Source of the DNA: Erigeron canadensis
Taxonomy: Eukaryota; Streptophyta; Magnoliopsida; Asterales; Asteraceae
DNA length: 64,000 nt
Direction of reading: 5' to 3'
Assembly: GCF_010389155.1 (NCBI RefSeq)
Contig: NC_057763.1
Location: 32,594,645-32,658,644, forward strand
The position numbers were made by a program, and so were the translations under genes. Below, one piece after another: positions 12,801 to 26,440 of the stretch. A model generated the notes under the pieces. The model ran no database searches. It was not told the origin of the DNA and saw nothing but the letters and a program-made list of their open reading frames with translations. Within the stretch, counting starts at the first letter, position 1, and every line of letters starts with the position of its first letter.

Positions 12801-15800
12801 ATAAGAGTATTTAGGATGGTTTCCTTTCCATATTAGCACTAATCATATTTATAAAATTGCAGACAGTTAAAAGGGCTCAATTTGACAGGAACTTTGCCTG
12901 AAGAGTTTGCAAATCTCACTTTTCTGCAAGAAATGTAAGTAGTAGTTTCTTCTCTCCCTCTTTTTTACTTCATTCAATTTCTAAGCTGCAATGAATTCAA
13001 AATTGTGGTATATAAGTATAGTCTTATCAATTACATGGGCACTCGAAAATGACATCAGTTGAATTTATACTGGTAAACAGAGAGCTGTCTCGCAACTATA
13101 TCAATGGCACTATTCCTGCACGTTTTGGTCAACTTCGTATTAACTTTATGTAAGACTTACTCCTTGCTTCAAGTTTTCTGAACTTTAACTGAGACATGGT
13201 GTATGTCCTCTTGACACTTATTTTCATTTCAGGAGCCTTTTGGGGAACCGCATCAGTGGTCCCATACCTGAAGTAATAGGCGATATTTCTACACTTGAGG
13301 AGCTGTAAGTAGAGACCCTTTACCTTACAGGTCTATCAAATGTGACACCTTTTTTTGGTTTTTATAACTTTGACCTCTATAACAGAGTCATAGAAGACAA
13401 TTTGCTTGGAGGGCCACTTCCTCAAAGTATTGGACGTTTGACTCGCTTGAGAAGATTGTAAGATTCATGTCCACTTGTACAATTTCAAGCAATGTCATGT
13501 TTTTCTTTTGTAGTATCTGCATTTTTAAACTGCTGATGGTTTTTCTTGCAGTCTTGCTTCTGCAAATAACTTTACAGGAACCATACCGGAGTCGTATGGA
13601 AAGCTGACCAACTTAACAGATTTGTAAGTCATAGAGGTCTATATTTTGTTTCTTTTGACCCAGGCAGTGAAATAGTGATTCATTCAAATGTATATAAAAT
13701 TTTGAGTCTTTTACTCTTCTTGCAGTCGGATGGATGGGAGTTCATTATCTGGGAGAATACCTGATTTTATCGGGAACTGGACAAAACTCGAGAGACTGTG
13801 AGTACTGTTTTTTTTTTTTTGTTGTTGTTGACAGTTAAATCTTCACAAGTTTTTAATTACATAATCTAATGTGCAGTGATTTGCAAGGAACTTCAATGGA
13901 AGGACCAATTCCTTCTACAATATCTTTGTTGACCAATTTGAAGGAATTGTAAGCACATTATGTTTGTTGAGTTTCATCAAGAAATGTGGTGGTAATGGAT
14001 TTGAGACTTGAACTTACTTTATGTATGTGTTATGGTCATCAGGAGGATAAGCGATTTGGCTGGATCGTCAAATACGAGATTTCCAAATCTGCAAAATATG
14101 ACAAATATGCAGCGACTGTGAGTTAATTACATAGCTATGTGAGGGAGTGAAATTTATTAGTTAGCATGCTAATGTGTTCTAAATACACTTTTCCTGCAGC
14201 TTCCTGAGAAATTGTTTGCTTACTGGTTCAATACCCGAATACATAGGACAGATGAGTTCTGTGAAGAACTTGTAAGTCTATATACTAAGCTTATAATAAA
14301 AAATTTATTTGAGATTTTGACTCAATATTGTAACTTTGTTTCTTCCACATGATCCACACTCTTATATTCATCTAAACTATAATTTGTGTCTGCAGAGACC
14401 TGAGTTTCAATCAACTGACTGGACCAATACCTGATTCGATTCAGAGAATAAGCTTTGAGACCTTGTAAGCAGCATGTTACACCTGCATACACTACATTTC
14501 ACATTCCATTATTTTACAGTGAAATATAAGATTGACTTTTGTCCATGGATGTAGGTTCCTGAATAACAACTCACTCTCTGGAGAGATACCTGGATGGGTA
14601 TTTAGCAACAAAGAAAAGATGTAATTGATCACCCTTAACTTTTATTTTAATGCCATATTTTGTCAGTAAATGACATTTTAATGACATTTTGTTGCAGTGA
14701 CCTGTCGTACAACAATTTTACACGAACTCAACCGAGGACTTGTCAGTCATCTAGCCTGTAAGTTCTTTTTATTTCCATTTAAACCCCTCTTTTCTATTTT
14801 AGAGCATGCTATTAATTATTGCTTATTACTTGGTACTACAGGAATCTTCTTTCAGCCCTCTCACCTTCAGCTGAAAACAATAGGTATGTCCTATCACCAA
14901 TTACACACACAGACACACAGAGCACTGTTGAATTATTTACTCTGATGTCGCCTAACGGAAATTATTTTGTAGGGATTCTTGGTGTTTGTCGGACCAACTT
15001 ACTTGTAGCAGAAACCCTGAACGTAAGGCTAACAAAATAAGCATTTCCTTTCTGTTTCTAGTAGAGGTGGCGAAATGAATGGTGGGTTAAGTGGAGTAAC
15101 AAGTTCACATTGGTTTGGACTGAAACAGGAAATTTAATCTTCTAGCTTAACGGGATGGGTTTGCCGGCTAACACTTTTTGTCCACTTTTTAGTTTTTTGT
15201 TAGAAAATAATGTATTACAGTAATTCAAGTATTATATTAATGATCTTGGTATTGAAATAACGCGATGTAACTTGGGTGCTTTCCTCGCGTTTCAATTTGT
15301 TTTGCTTTTCTTCATTTTAACCCTTGGAGATAAAACAAACCTGAATTTCACCGTTTATAAGCGAACCGGTTAAATTGCCACCTCTACATTAAGTTTTCCT
15401 ATCTCTTAATTTCTTCACAATTGCATCTTACATTGCAGGTTACTCTTTGTTTATTAATTGTGGTGGAATCAGAACAGACTTTGAAGGAAATGAATACGAG
15501 GAAGATTTAACCAACGAGCAATCTTACTTTTATGCTAGTCAGGAACGATGGGCTTACAGCACCAATGGTAATTTCATGGGCACTGATAGTGCTCCATTTG
15601 TTGCAAGCAGCAGAACAAATGTGACAGGTGGAGAAATATATAATACAGCTCGTTTTTCTCCCGCTTCACTGAGGTACTTTGGACTGTGTATGCGAAAAGG
15701 GAGTTATAAAGTGAGACTGCACTTTGCTGAAATAAGTTACACTGAGGACATGACATATAGTAGTCTGGGAAGACGTTATTTTGATGTATCAATCCAAGTA

Positions 15801-18800
15801 AGTGACATGCAAGTTTTTTATTTTGGAAAATTGTATGATTAATGTAACGGACTTTGGTCTGATCACCTGTGACGTGGAAGCTGAGATAACTTTCACCCTG
15901 TTATCTTTTAGTTTCTTGAAAAGGCACCTGAAATATTGACCAACTGAGGTGGTGGTCCATTGGCAAGGACTTGTGCCTCTCAATTTAGAGGTCACAAGTT
16001 CTATCCTTAGCTTAAACTTCCTAGTGGCCATAGAGGTCACCCGCTATGACTCTTGGCTTGGGATTATTTTGCTCTCAAAGTGGGTGGGATCACCCAAGCT
16101 CGTAAGAGGCCAAGATAAAAAAGAAATAAGATTCATCAACTTAAAACCCTTAATGAACTAGTTGGGGAAGTTTGAGCCATTTTGTGAGTACACACAAAGT
16201 TGGTAATCAAAGCATATATTAACCAAAATCTCATGTCCCTTTATGCAATTGACTTGTTTTTGTTTAGACTTTGCGTTTGACATTGAGAACTAGTAACAAA
16301 GTTACTTGGTTTTCACGTAGGGGGTTCCGCGATTGAAAGACTTTAACATCATGCAAGAAGCTAATGGTTCTGGCAGGGGTATCTACAGAGATTTTGATAA
16401 TGTTATCGTTGATGGTAGCACTATCGACATCCACTTGTACTGGGCAGGGAAGGGAACTACCGCAATTCCTGACCGAGGTGTATATGGACCTCTTCTATCC
16501 GCTATCACAATAACACCAAGTCAGTATAATCTTTCTATTTTGTTGTTCTATTATCAATTTTCATACTTTTTGGAGCTAAGTATAACCTACTTACTACCCC
16601 TTCTTGCAGACTTTGACGTCAGTACAGGAGGAGGACTTTCTGCTGGAACTATAGCTGGAATTGTGGTTGGTTCATGCGCATTTATTGGGCTAATCTTAGC
16701 TTTACTTTGGTGGAGAGGTTATATAGGAGGAGACAAAGAAGATAAAGGTAAGAACAATATTTACAAGATTTTAGGTTTGGGTTAGCAGTTTTTAGAGGTT
16801 GCAAAATGGGTGGGATGGGTAAATGGCAAAATGTCGTGTTGTACCAGTCCTTTTTAGTGTGGGTTGAAATAGGCTGTATTAGCTTGAACCATAAGCACTT
16901 TTTCTCCATAATAATAACAATTAGAAAGAAGATTTAGGAAGTGATATTGCATTGAAGATACTAAAGATTTTCAATCCATTTGACACATTTCTGTTTTAGC
17001 AAAATTTTCTGTTTGACCTGTTATAGGATAAAAGACCCAATGACCCATTCAAAAATAATTGGACCAAAATTGCCACGTCTAGTTCTTGTATGTTTTTATC
17101 TTTTTAATGTACTTTCCAATTCTAGCTTCTTCTAATCATTATCCCTGTCACAGAGCTTCGCGCACTCGAATTACAAACGGGTTATTTTAGTCTAAGACAA
17201 ATCAAATCTGCTACTAATAACTTTGATCCTGCTAATAAGATCGGTGAAGGAGGGTTCGGACCAGTTTACAAGGTAAACATAATCACCCGGAACATGAAGA
17301 TTTTGCTTACATGTATCTTTGAGGTGGTTATATAATAGTTATATTTATCTGCAGGGTGTACTTACAGATGGATCTGAGATTGCTGTGAAGCAATTATCTG
17401 CCAGATCAAAACAAGGGAACCGTGAATTTGTCACAGAAATAGGCATGATATCCGCTTTACAGCACCCAAATCTTGTTAAGCTTTATGGCTGCTGTATTGA
17501 AGGAAAAGAGTTGCTCCTTGTATATGAATACCTGATAAATAACAGTCTCGCGCGTGCCCTTTTTGGTAAATACTATCAGCTATTTCCCGTGTCGATATAT
17601 GTTTGGGAAGAAGAATTACAATCTGTTATTCTGTATAGGCCGTGAGGACCAGAAGCTCAATTTGGACTGGTCAAGAAGAAAGAAGATATGTATGGGAATC
17701 GCAAGGGGCTTAGCCTATCTCCACGAGGAGTCAAGGTTGAAAATAGTTCATAGAGACATAAAGGCCACCAATGTGCTTTTAGACAAGGATCTTAACGCCA
17801 AGATATCTGATTTTGGTTTGGCAAAACTCGATGAAGAGGAGAATACTCATATAAGCACTAGAATTGCTGGAACAATGTGAGCCCTTATGATTCTATTTCT
17901 CATTTTTCTTACACTTCTACTTGAATTTCTAGACCTGGTTTTAACTACAACGTTTGAGGTGTAAATTTGTAGAGGGTATATGGCTCCAGAATATGCAATG
18001 AGAGGATACTTGACAGATAAAGCCGATGTTTACAGCTTTGGAGTTGTTTTATTAGAGATCGTCAGTGGGAAAAGCAATACAAATTACAGGCCAAAAGAGG
18101 AGTTTGTTTACCTTCTTGATTGGGTAAGTTTAATCTCTCAAACTGTTAGTAGTATTATTTCTGAAGTTTAAAGGGCAAGACGGGAAATCGGGAATGTAAC
18201 ATGTAACGTGTTAGTATAGTCCAGCTAGAGAGGACTGCAAAAACATATTGAATAGTTCTTTATTTATTTTATAGCAACTGGGGAAGTTGAATCGCTTAAT
18301 ATAGACTTTCTCAACCCGTTTGACTTTTTCCTCTTTTAGCCAAGTTTATATTATTGACCGTGAGAATAAAAACAACTCAAGCCGACGCATTAGTTATCAC
18401 TGATAACTTTCATTTTTCTTGTGAAGGCATATGTCCTACAAGAGCAGGGGAGTCTTTTAGAACTAGTGGATCCTGGTCTTGGTAAGTACTCCAAAGATGA
18501 GGCAATGACCATGCTGAACTTATCCCTCTTATGTACCAATCCATCTCCAACTCTTAGACCAAAGATGTCAGCGGTGGTCCAAATGCTAGAAGGTAAAATC
18601 CCCGTTCAGCCACCATTGATCAAAAGTGTTGCAGGGAACCCCGATATGAGGTTCAAAGCCTTTGAGATGTTGTCACATGACAGTCAGACACAAGTCTCCA
18701 CTATCTCAGCAGACAGTCTTGGTCGTAGGAGCATCTCGACTGATGGTCCATGGGTAGATTCATCAATCTATAATGATGAGTCGAAGGAAAGTTCAAATTC

Positions 18801-18840
18801 TGAAAAGAAGTTGCTTCCTGATTATGACTCCAATGTATGA
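9808..18840 (+). CDS. LRR-malectin receptor-like serine/threonine kinase (LRR-VIII type)
   Basis: Plasma-membrane receptor kinase, 1,017 aa over 24 exons: 9808-9916, 12530-12710, 12863-12934, 13081-13149, 13233-13304, 13386-13457, 13552-13623, 13726-13797, 13877-13948, 14043-14117, 14200-14271, 14396-14464, 14555-14620, 14698-14757, 14842-14883, 14973-15022, 15439-15797, 16321-16519, 16610-16747, 17154-17272, 17355-17565, 17639-17876, 17973-18123, 18427-18840. The order is a signal peptide (about 1-30), one LRR per mostly 72-nt exon, malectin domain (about 409-590), membrane span (about 606-629) and kinase. Kinase motifs are intact: GEGGFG 671-676, Lys692, Glu708, HRD 788-790, DFG 808-810. 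The closest family is Arabidopsis At1g53430/At3g14840. All introns are GT-AG and the frame is unbroken. Ligand and substrate are unknown. Intron 1 is 2.6 kb. Confidence 0.95.
12457..12540 (+). repeat. Direct repeat duplicating the exon 2 splice acceptor
   Basis: The 16-mer TATAGTTGAGGCACTT occurs at 12457-12472 and again at 12525-12540. The second copy is the real border (AG at 12528-12529, exon from 12530). The first supplies an identical AG followed by the first 11 exon bases. Splicing to it would keep frame for about 20 codons and then meet a TAG. Confidence 0.8.
15945..16115 (+). mobile_element. tRNA-derived SINE-like repeat in RLK intron 17
   Basis: The sequence has a TGGTCCATTGGCAAGGAC head resembling a pol III A box and, about 30 bp on, GGTCACAAGTTCTATCC resembling a B box. 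It ends in an A-rich stretch near 16110-16125. No clear target duplication was found. The intron is otherwise ordinary. Confidence 0.5.
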
Positions 18841-20729
18841 ATTTGCAAGCTTAATGATGGTTTCTTCATTTACATAGTAAAATTGTACAAATTACCGTCC
18901 CATTAGAAGTGTCTATGTTTTGAATTTTCAAAGTTTAACTTTTCCAGCTTTGACCTTAAATAGTTTTCTTTGTGTTAAATAATACTTGATGAAACTTACA
19001 TAAACTGATTGTGTTTTACTAGTATTTTCATTTGGTATAACTTTCATAAAGTTTATATAACACAAAAAAAATATTTAAGTTCAAAGTTTAAAAATTAAGA
19101 CTTTGAATATTCAAAATAGGACATTTTAAATGGGACTATGTATTACTCGTATATGTTTGTTTGAATTATAGTTATATTTAACTGCACATGTTTTTGCATA
19201 GATTTGCTTATTAAGATCATCAGGGCACATTCTTTCCTCAGCTTCCATTGTTCCTTAATCATCTGAGACAACTGCTTATATGAAACTGAATGATATATGT
19301 TTAGTCGACCAAAACTGCAAACTAAGCTCTCAAAGTAAAGAATATAGAAATAGAAAATTGAGTATTTTTGCGGGATGTTACCCTTTATTCACAAGTAGGT
19401 TTATTTTCTATCAGATCCCCAAGTCGAATTAATGAATTATCACGAATGACAATGAATCCGTAATCAGGTGAAGTCATGCCAACATCCACATCCATATTCT
19501 TTTAAGTAAACTTGATGTTTATTGTTGTATTGTGAAATTTTGATGATTTGGGTAACATAAATAATTGACAATTATTTAATGAAAAATACAACTAAACTTG
19601 AAATAATAAAGCATATATGACATTAAGTTCCTAGAATAGGCATAAACATAAACAAGATGCTAGCATGTTTCCCTTAGTTTGTTGCTAGCATCACATATTC
19701 ACATGGATGGTCCTCAATCTTCATGTGATGTGATCATTCTTCTCCAGCTTATCGGCAAACCGTCTCATCTTCACTTCCAGCTTGTTTTCTTAAATTTGAG
19801 GAGTGATGGATAACTGTACTAGTCTTCATGCAATTGTGATGGCCAAAAAGCTGATCATAATGCCGTTGAAAGACTTGTACTCTTTTCTGCCTCCACTTTT
19901 TCCATTAACTCGAAATAACATGCTTTAACAGGTGTTCATGAAATATCAACAATTGTTCAAGATTCTCTCTGCTTCACATATTCATGAGACGAATAAATGC
20001 CTACATGTCCTATTAGTATCAGCAGTAGTTTCCTCCAACCATATCAAGTCAGTTGCATCGAGGGTCATATTACATGTTGCATTTGTAGTAGTTCATTTAA
20101 TAAACTTAACATATACTCTTTAGAAAACACATCTTAAGATGCATGGATTACGACATTACGTAAATTTATTTGGGAACATACTTTACATGGAAAACGTAAA
20201 TCGAGGAACAAAACTTAAGTAATTGAGTTGATTGATCCATCTATTCGAACACTTTACCAAGACTATCAGTCATTAGGTGACTTCGTCTCCGTATTGCCTT
20301 TTATCTGCAAGAAACAAAGTTCAGATGGATATTAAAAGCTAGACGACACCTATAACAGTAAGTTATTTATCTGTCTATCTATAGGTGGTGAATTCGATCT
20401 AATTATCTATGATGGGATTAATTTAGGTTACGACATGTTTTTTGATGGGCCAAATGGGTAAAAAGAAAATTAAAACTAGCTTGAAATGGTTCAAACAGAT
20501 CAAAAGTCCTCCAAAGTGTTATTTTGATACATAAAATCTGCTATACCATTTTACTGCAATAGATTACTATTGAAACTATAACTATTTTGTCACAATATTC
20601 AGCACCCGAACTATTTATAAAGTTTCTAAATATGGTCTTAAAATCATGTCAACCCAACCCGGCTTTGACCCATTACCCAACCCACCAAACCGGTAAAGTT
20701 TAGAGTAATTCAACAAGAAAAATGGGTGT
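18841..20729. other. Intergenic, RLK to BES1-like gene (tail to tail)
   Basis: The two genes converge here, so this holds both 3'UTRs. It is AT-rich with only short chance frames, and I see no further gene or clear repeat. Confidence 0.6.
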
Positions 20730-23487
20730 TTACTGAATCAGAATGTCCATATCAACATACCTAGTTTTTGAACTCCCAAGAGTAAGCTCAAGATCATCAG
20801 ACCCAAAAACCTCATGGATCTTTTCTCCTTCCCATGGCTTCACCCTCCCACCAGTATTGCAACCAAACGCAAATTCGTCAGAAACTATTTCCGCCATTGG
20901 GATGTCAGCATTGTTATCAAACCCTGAAGGAATTACAGGAGAGCAGTTTCCACTTTGTCCAGGAGTCCACATCCTTGATGCACCAAAAGACATACCTGCT
21001 TCCTTAAATCCAAATGGATTCGAAGCTACAAGATTAAAAGTTGGTGACGTAGGACGAATTCCAGAGAACCATTCAGAGTTAGTTGCACCCCATATGTCGT
21101 TAGTTTTGATACGTGTAGGGGATCGAGCCGTAGGAGAGCTCATGGGTGGAGTAACAGGTGCACTAATGGATCCAGCATGGATGTAAAAATGTGGAAGTTT
21201 GGTAGAGTGTGAAGATGATGAGGATGAAGAGGAAAGATTCTTGAGCCATGGTATGAGTGAATCAGGGTGTGCATTGGGTGCATAAGAGGAGGATGGGCTC
21301 GCAATGGAAGAAGACGGTGGGCTTGGGTGATAGGAAGCATAAGGGCTCGGCTGGTATGATGAGCACGGGCTTGCTGATGCGGATCCACCTATTTCTGTTG
21401 GCTCCAAAGGCTTGCATCCCTGAAGATAGTGAAACAAGATTACATGCAGAATTATGGTAAATTCCTAGACGTGCCAATTTTGACTCATTTCCAAATGAAT
21501 GAATGGGTCATTCGGATCATCTCCTACCTCTAAAAGGGTCAAATGGGTAAAATAGAGAACGGGTTGAAAGTCACTAAATTGTGTTGTAAATGCATTTTAT
21601 CTCCAAAAGTTAGATTGTCATTAAACCATTAACTCGTGCTTTAGCAACAAATGCTTTTCCATTTTGAGTTGTTATTATGTCCAAAATACTCGATGGTTAA
21701 AGTTTTGCAATGCGGAAATGGGAACGTGAATGTAGCCCACTAATATGGAGTTTGAAGAGCGAGTACCAAGCCCATCATTATAAGATGACACACAAATAGA
21801 AGTACTATACGTATACCTAATGAAAATTGCAACATATTTAACAAACTAGCTATTCAGAAGGCTGAAAATTGTAAGTGCAGAGAAATGTACTCGTACAAAA
21901 GAAATCATTAAAGAAAGATTAGCTAGCCCAGAAATGAGAATTTCAACTCTGGTAGAAGGAAGAGACTGAGTTCATTGTTTCGGTTTAATTTGCTGTGTAT
22001 ATAATAGTACCAACATGACACATACCGAATGATCTATATGACTATATGCATGTGTAAAAACATGTCCGAAACATTCAATGGATAATACATAAATTTTCGT
22101 TCATTCTTTGGTTTAATTTTCACCTTTGATCATGTCAAATATTAGCATCAAATTTTTAGACATGTTTGTAAGTATATCAAATTTATCACATTTAACATTT
22201 TTAGCCGATGTTTAGTTGGCTTGATAAATTTGCCGTTTAAAATACTCGTAAAATTTTCATTGTCACACATCTGTTGAAAGGGGTACTATAGTCTTTTGAG
22301 GGTATTATTTTTTTTTTAATCCACTAAAGGGAATCTAGAGATTTGTGCTTCCATACAAAAGAAAGCTAAGAAAATGATCAAAAAAGTCATGCAAGTCCCG
22401 ACCGGAGAGTGATGACCGTCAGAAATACTGATTAAAGCAATGTATGTATGGTAAGCTAAGCTAACCCATTCTGACCAGTAAAGTCCTAAATTCTGAAATG
22501 AGCTAGAAAAAACTATATATACATGTCAGTTTATATTATATTGTTAGGAAGGAATATATATATATATATATATATAAAGAGGAATATATTATATAAAAAG
22601 AGAAAGGGTTATTTAAGAACCCACAAAATCATGGGACTAAGTATTTATTCAAAATATTAAAATATTAGTATGTAAGGAGTTTTTCATCCAAGTTGCGTGC
22701 ATAACAGCCTCATACTCACTTTTTTCTATGGAAATTGATATGTACATAGGAAAATGATTAATCAACCTAATTGGTGTGCCTAAAGATATGCCTAAAACTT
22801 TAAGAATTTGACATGTGGATTCCACTAATTCTCTTTTCTAATCTTGCCCCCTGATTTTTCCACATGTCATCATCTTACAATTAGGCACATCTTTAAGCAC
22901 ACCAAGTAAGTTGATTTATCATTATCCATGTACATATAACAACCTTTAGTCGTATATTAAAAATTTTATTTATATTTCTGGTTATACATTATTGTTATTG
23001 TGTATAATTGTATATTATTATTCAATATACACGAAACTAAACGTTTTATCTTACAAATATCTAAAGGGTGGTAAAATACTTATGTGAGTAATATATGAGG
23101 TAGTACTGTAGGATGAATAAAGTACAGTAACATCTAGTCTAGTGGTTAAAAAAACCTTTAAGTGTGTTCAGTAGCTAGCCAGGCCTACTTTGTAACTTCA
23201 GCTCTGATTACCGGCCGGCGAAATCCATGGCACAATCAACTCTACTAATTAATTAATTAATTAATTACCTTGCGGTAAGTTGTTCCATCGGGTTCGACGG
23301 TCCAACCGGCCTCATCAGCGAGCGCTTTGAGAACCTCATTATTATCACAATGCTTAGGGAGCTTATAATTTCCGAAGATTCGTAAACCCATGAATATTTT
23401 GGCAGCGATGGCTCTCCTTCTCCTTTCTCTCCTCTTATTATTCTCCCTCTCCTTCCATGTTGGCATCCTCGTCGTTCCCGCTGTCAT
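20730..23487 (-). CDS. BES1/BZR1 homolog transcription factor (BEH3/BEH4-like)
   Basis: Nuclear transcription factor of the brassinosteroid pathway, 302 aa in two exons: 23269-23487 (residues 1-73) and 20730-21419 (74-302), with a 1,849-bp intron after YRK, the usual family position. Exon 1 encodes the basic, bHLH-like DNA-binding domain ([20 protein letters not shown], then [17 protein letters not shown]). Exon 2 encodes a Ser/Pro-rich region with many Ser/Thr-Pro sites of the kind BIN2 kinases phosphorylate, and a C-terminal EAR-type LELTLG (283-288) for recruiting co-repressors. Family members bind BR-response and E-box elements. The frame is intact. Which of BEH1-4 it matches needs a tree. 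A Mutator-like MITE sits in the intron. Confidence 0.94.
22749..22927. mobile_element. Mutator-like MITE (179 bp) in the BES1-like intron
   Basis: Terminal inverted repeats of about 46 bp start GGAAAATGATTAATC on the left and GGATAATGATAAATC on the right (reverse complement). They are flanked by an exact 9-bp duplication ATGTACATA (22740-22748 and 22928-22936). Nine-base duplications and long TIRs are typical of Mutator-like elements. It encodes nothing. Confidence 0.85.
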
Positions 23488-26239
23488 TCTTCTTAACTAA
23501 CTGCACCTGGTACCTTATTAAATCATGTAGAGCATCCGAATTAATGTGATTCAAAAAAATTGTTTTGTCACTTTATCATCATAAATGTAGCTCATTAATT
23601 TTCAGCAACAAAAATAAAAAAATGTACTCGTACATAAATAAATTATAAACTTATAGTATATAGTGTTATTACTTTATGAGAAAACTGCAGGCTGATCACC
23701 GGAGAATTAAGATGCTGTGTATGTGTGTACGTATATAGAAAATTGTAAGTGTGTAGGTTTGACCGTGACATATGAGTTTGTTGAATATATGTACGTGTTG
23801 TTGTGATTTGTTTTAAGATTGTGAGTTGTGACAGGTGTGATGAGTGAAATTACATAAGCACCCCTATAGCTGATGTTCGTTAAAAGTACTTTGGATACCC
23901 ACTCCATATGACCCAGTGAGACCCACCATGGCAGTAAAAGAATTCGAAGACATATAAAGATTTTATAGCTAATACATGAAATAATTAAACTTCAAAATGA
24001 GGAGTTATACTACAATTCTTTTTCCTTCAAATCTTAGGCGATCAGGATATGTGTTTGCACCTGGTCTTTAGTAAATAAGCCCATTCATTAGTCATGTTTA
24101 TAATCACTCTTTTAACGGCTACTTAATTATTAGTTTTTGTACTTTTTAATACTCACTTTTTAGCTTTTTAAACGTTGTGACAAGCCAAACACATCATAGT
24201 TTTACACAACTATACACCCCATGATCAACTGAGTGCCAATGATTTTTAGAGAGGTAGAGAAGCGGGATGGGTTCGTAGTTTCGTTGGAAATAAAGACACC
24301 CCTTTTTTTGTTGTTATGTATTTCTTTTTGTTGTAATGTTTTGATATTAGCTTTGTTGTTCTTTTGAATCATTTTATACATATTTGATAGTACATAAAAG
24401 ACTAGTACAGTTACATAAAAGAGGAGTTATTTACCTATTATATTCAAATATATTTCTGCCGTTCGAAAAAAAATAGTTATTTACCTATTTTTAATAAAAT
24501 AAAAGTAAACTAAAAGGGGAATACTAAAAAGGAAAAGGGGTGTGTTTGTTTAAACGGGTATTCTAGTCCATTTGGGGTGTAATGCCTGACGCAGGGGATG
24601 ACCATAGATGACATGTGCTTGCCATGTGCAAACCAAAATATGAGAAAAACATCAACCATTTGACACTCGTTGAACCTCCTAGTGTGCGTGTGTGACTTTG
24701 AGACAACATGAGCAGGGTCGAAATAAATAGCCACGATTTTCCTGCTCTTATCAAGATCTTTAGAGTAATTAATTATAAAACTTGTTAAAAAGTCTTTTTT
24801 AGTTAAAAAAAGATACATAATTTGTTACCTTATTATATAGAATCAGTTGATAAGTGGAGGGGAAAAAATGTACTCAACTTGATTGCATTGGTTTGGCTTG
24901 GATTTGGAATGCTGGATGGGTGGTGCGTGCCTCGAGAAGGACTAGTTCAAACCTGAATTTGACGAACTTAGATGGAGTAAGAATTCTGATACTTGATCAA
25001 TCCGCTTATTTTTTTAGTTTGTCAAAATACTGATCTATCATTGAAATTCTGGTTCTTATCTATGGTAATAAATTATATGTCTCGTGATAACAGAGTATCT
25101 GAGAATTTTTACTTATAAGGTTCGATTATGTTCGTAACTTTCGCGAGCCGAACTTGTTTTACATCATCGTAAAGAATAAAGATTATATGTTGTGGGTGAT
25201 TTTATTAAATATTAAATATTCCAACTCATGAGTAGTTGAGTACATACTAACCGAAAATCGGAAAGAGATCACTACATATATTACAGATTTTCATTATTTA
25301 CTAACTAATGGATGTTGTTATCTTTATCAATAACACACAGTAAAATAATTATACATGTGTCGTGTATAACATTTTATTTTGAATTAAGCTTAAGACTATG
25401 GTTAGTAGACTACTTCTTCTTTTTAAAAAAGCGGGTTAGTAATTAGCATTCGAAACACCACAGTAATATCCAATTGAGCAGTATGCGATGCTCAAACCAT
25501 ACATGTGTAGGATGAGACCTAAGACTCTCGAAAACCCATCATATGTTTGTCTTATAACTTTAGTCATATCATTTGGAATCTTAATTTCGTCATCACATTG
25601 TTATTTTCCAATTTATTTTTGTGTAACCTTTTTTTTGAAAGTCAGATAACAATGCAAATCCTATTTGCTCATCCCTTTTTTTTTTTTTTGTAACTTTCCT
25701 CATTTGAAAGCCAAACATAAATGCACATCCCCATCTTACTTTACTTATCTTTTATCATTCATATATATTCCTTTAACTATAAAGAGTTAATTGTAACTTT
25801 ATATCATTCATATTCGTAGCAACTGTAAAGAGGTAATAGTTTTTACTTTTCTTTAACCAATGTATATGATATAGACTTCCGAGAGAAAACAGGGCATGTT
25901 ATGTTTTTTTAAAAAGAAATACAAAGAAGGAAAAAAGGAAATATAAAGGAGAAAGTAAAAAAACACCATATGATAAAGTATTCGACTTTGACTATTTAGA
26001 ACAATTTCAACAGTGAAAAGCAAAAGAGATTTATGCAGAATTATTTGACCAAACTTTCAAGAAAAGTAAACATGTCAATGAAGCTTATTAAAATAAAAAT
26101 ATGTGAAAAATGAAAACTCAATCTTTGTATCATGATCATTATCTGACTCAATAAAGGGCTATCTGTTTACAACTACAATTATTGCCCTTTGATCAGCCAA
26201 ATTAGTCTGTGTTGCAATTCACCCCAAGTTACAACCACC
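23488..26239. other. Upstream region of the BES1-like gene, non-coding
   Basis: This presumably holds the 5'UTR and promoter (23488 to about 24500) and AT-rich intergenic DNA. A TAAT microsatellite adjoins the gene's splice donor just inside the intron (23245-23268). I recognise no gene; the open frames at 24510-24818 and 23707-23907 have no family signature. Confidence 0.5.
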
Positions 26240-26440
26240 ATTATATCTAACCAAGCATTATTTGAGGCAAAAATTGATAATTGTCAACTCAAACTAGCTC
26301 ACAATCGGCATATTCATAATTCAGGGGTATATCTAACTCACTTAATGATTAGGACCATGGTGGTGTCTAGACTTGATCCTGAGACCTTGTGCTATGTGTG
26401 TCAAAGATGTCATCATCCATTACCAACTCAGCTACATTGT
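26240..26440 (-). mobile_element. SINE-like repeat
   Basis: On the minus strand, TAGCTGAGTTGGTAATGGA resembles a tRNA A box and, about 40 bp further, GGATCAAGTCTAG resembles a B box. The head is near 26435. The body runs left and its end and duplication are unclear. Confidence 0.45.

Noticed and set aside
20743..21186. 147-codon plus-strand frame opposite the BES1-like exon 2
   Set aside because: Antisense shadow of a Ser/Pro-rich coding exon.
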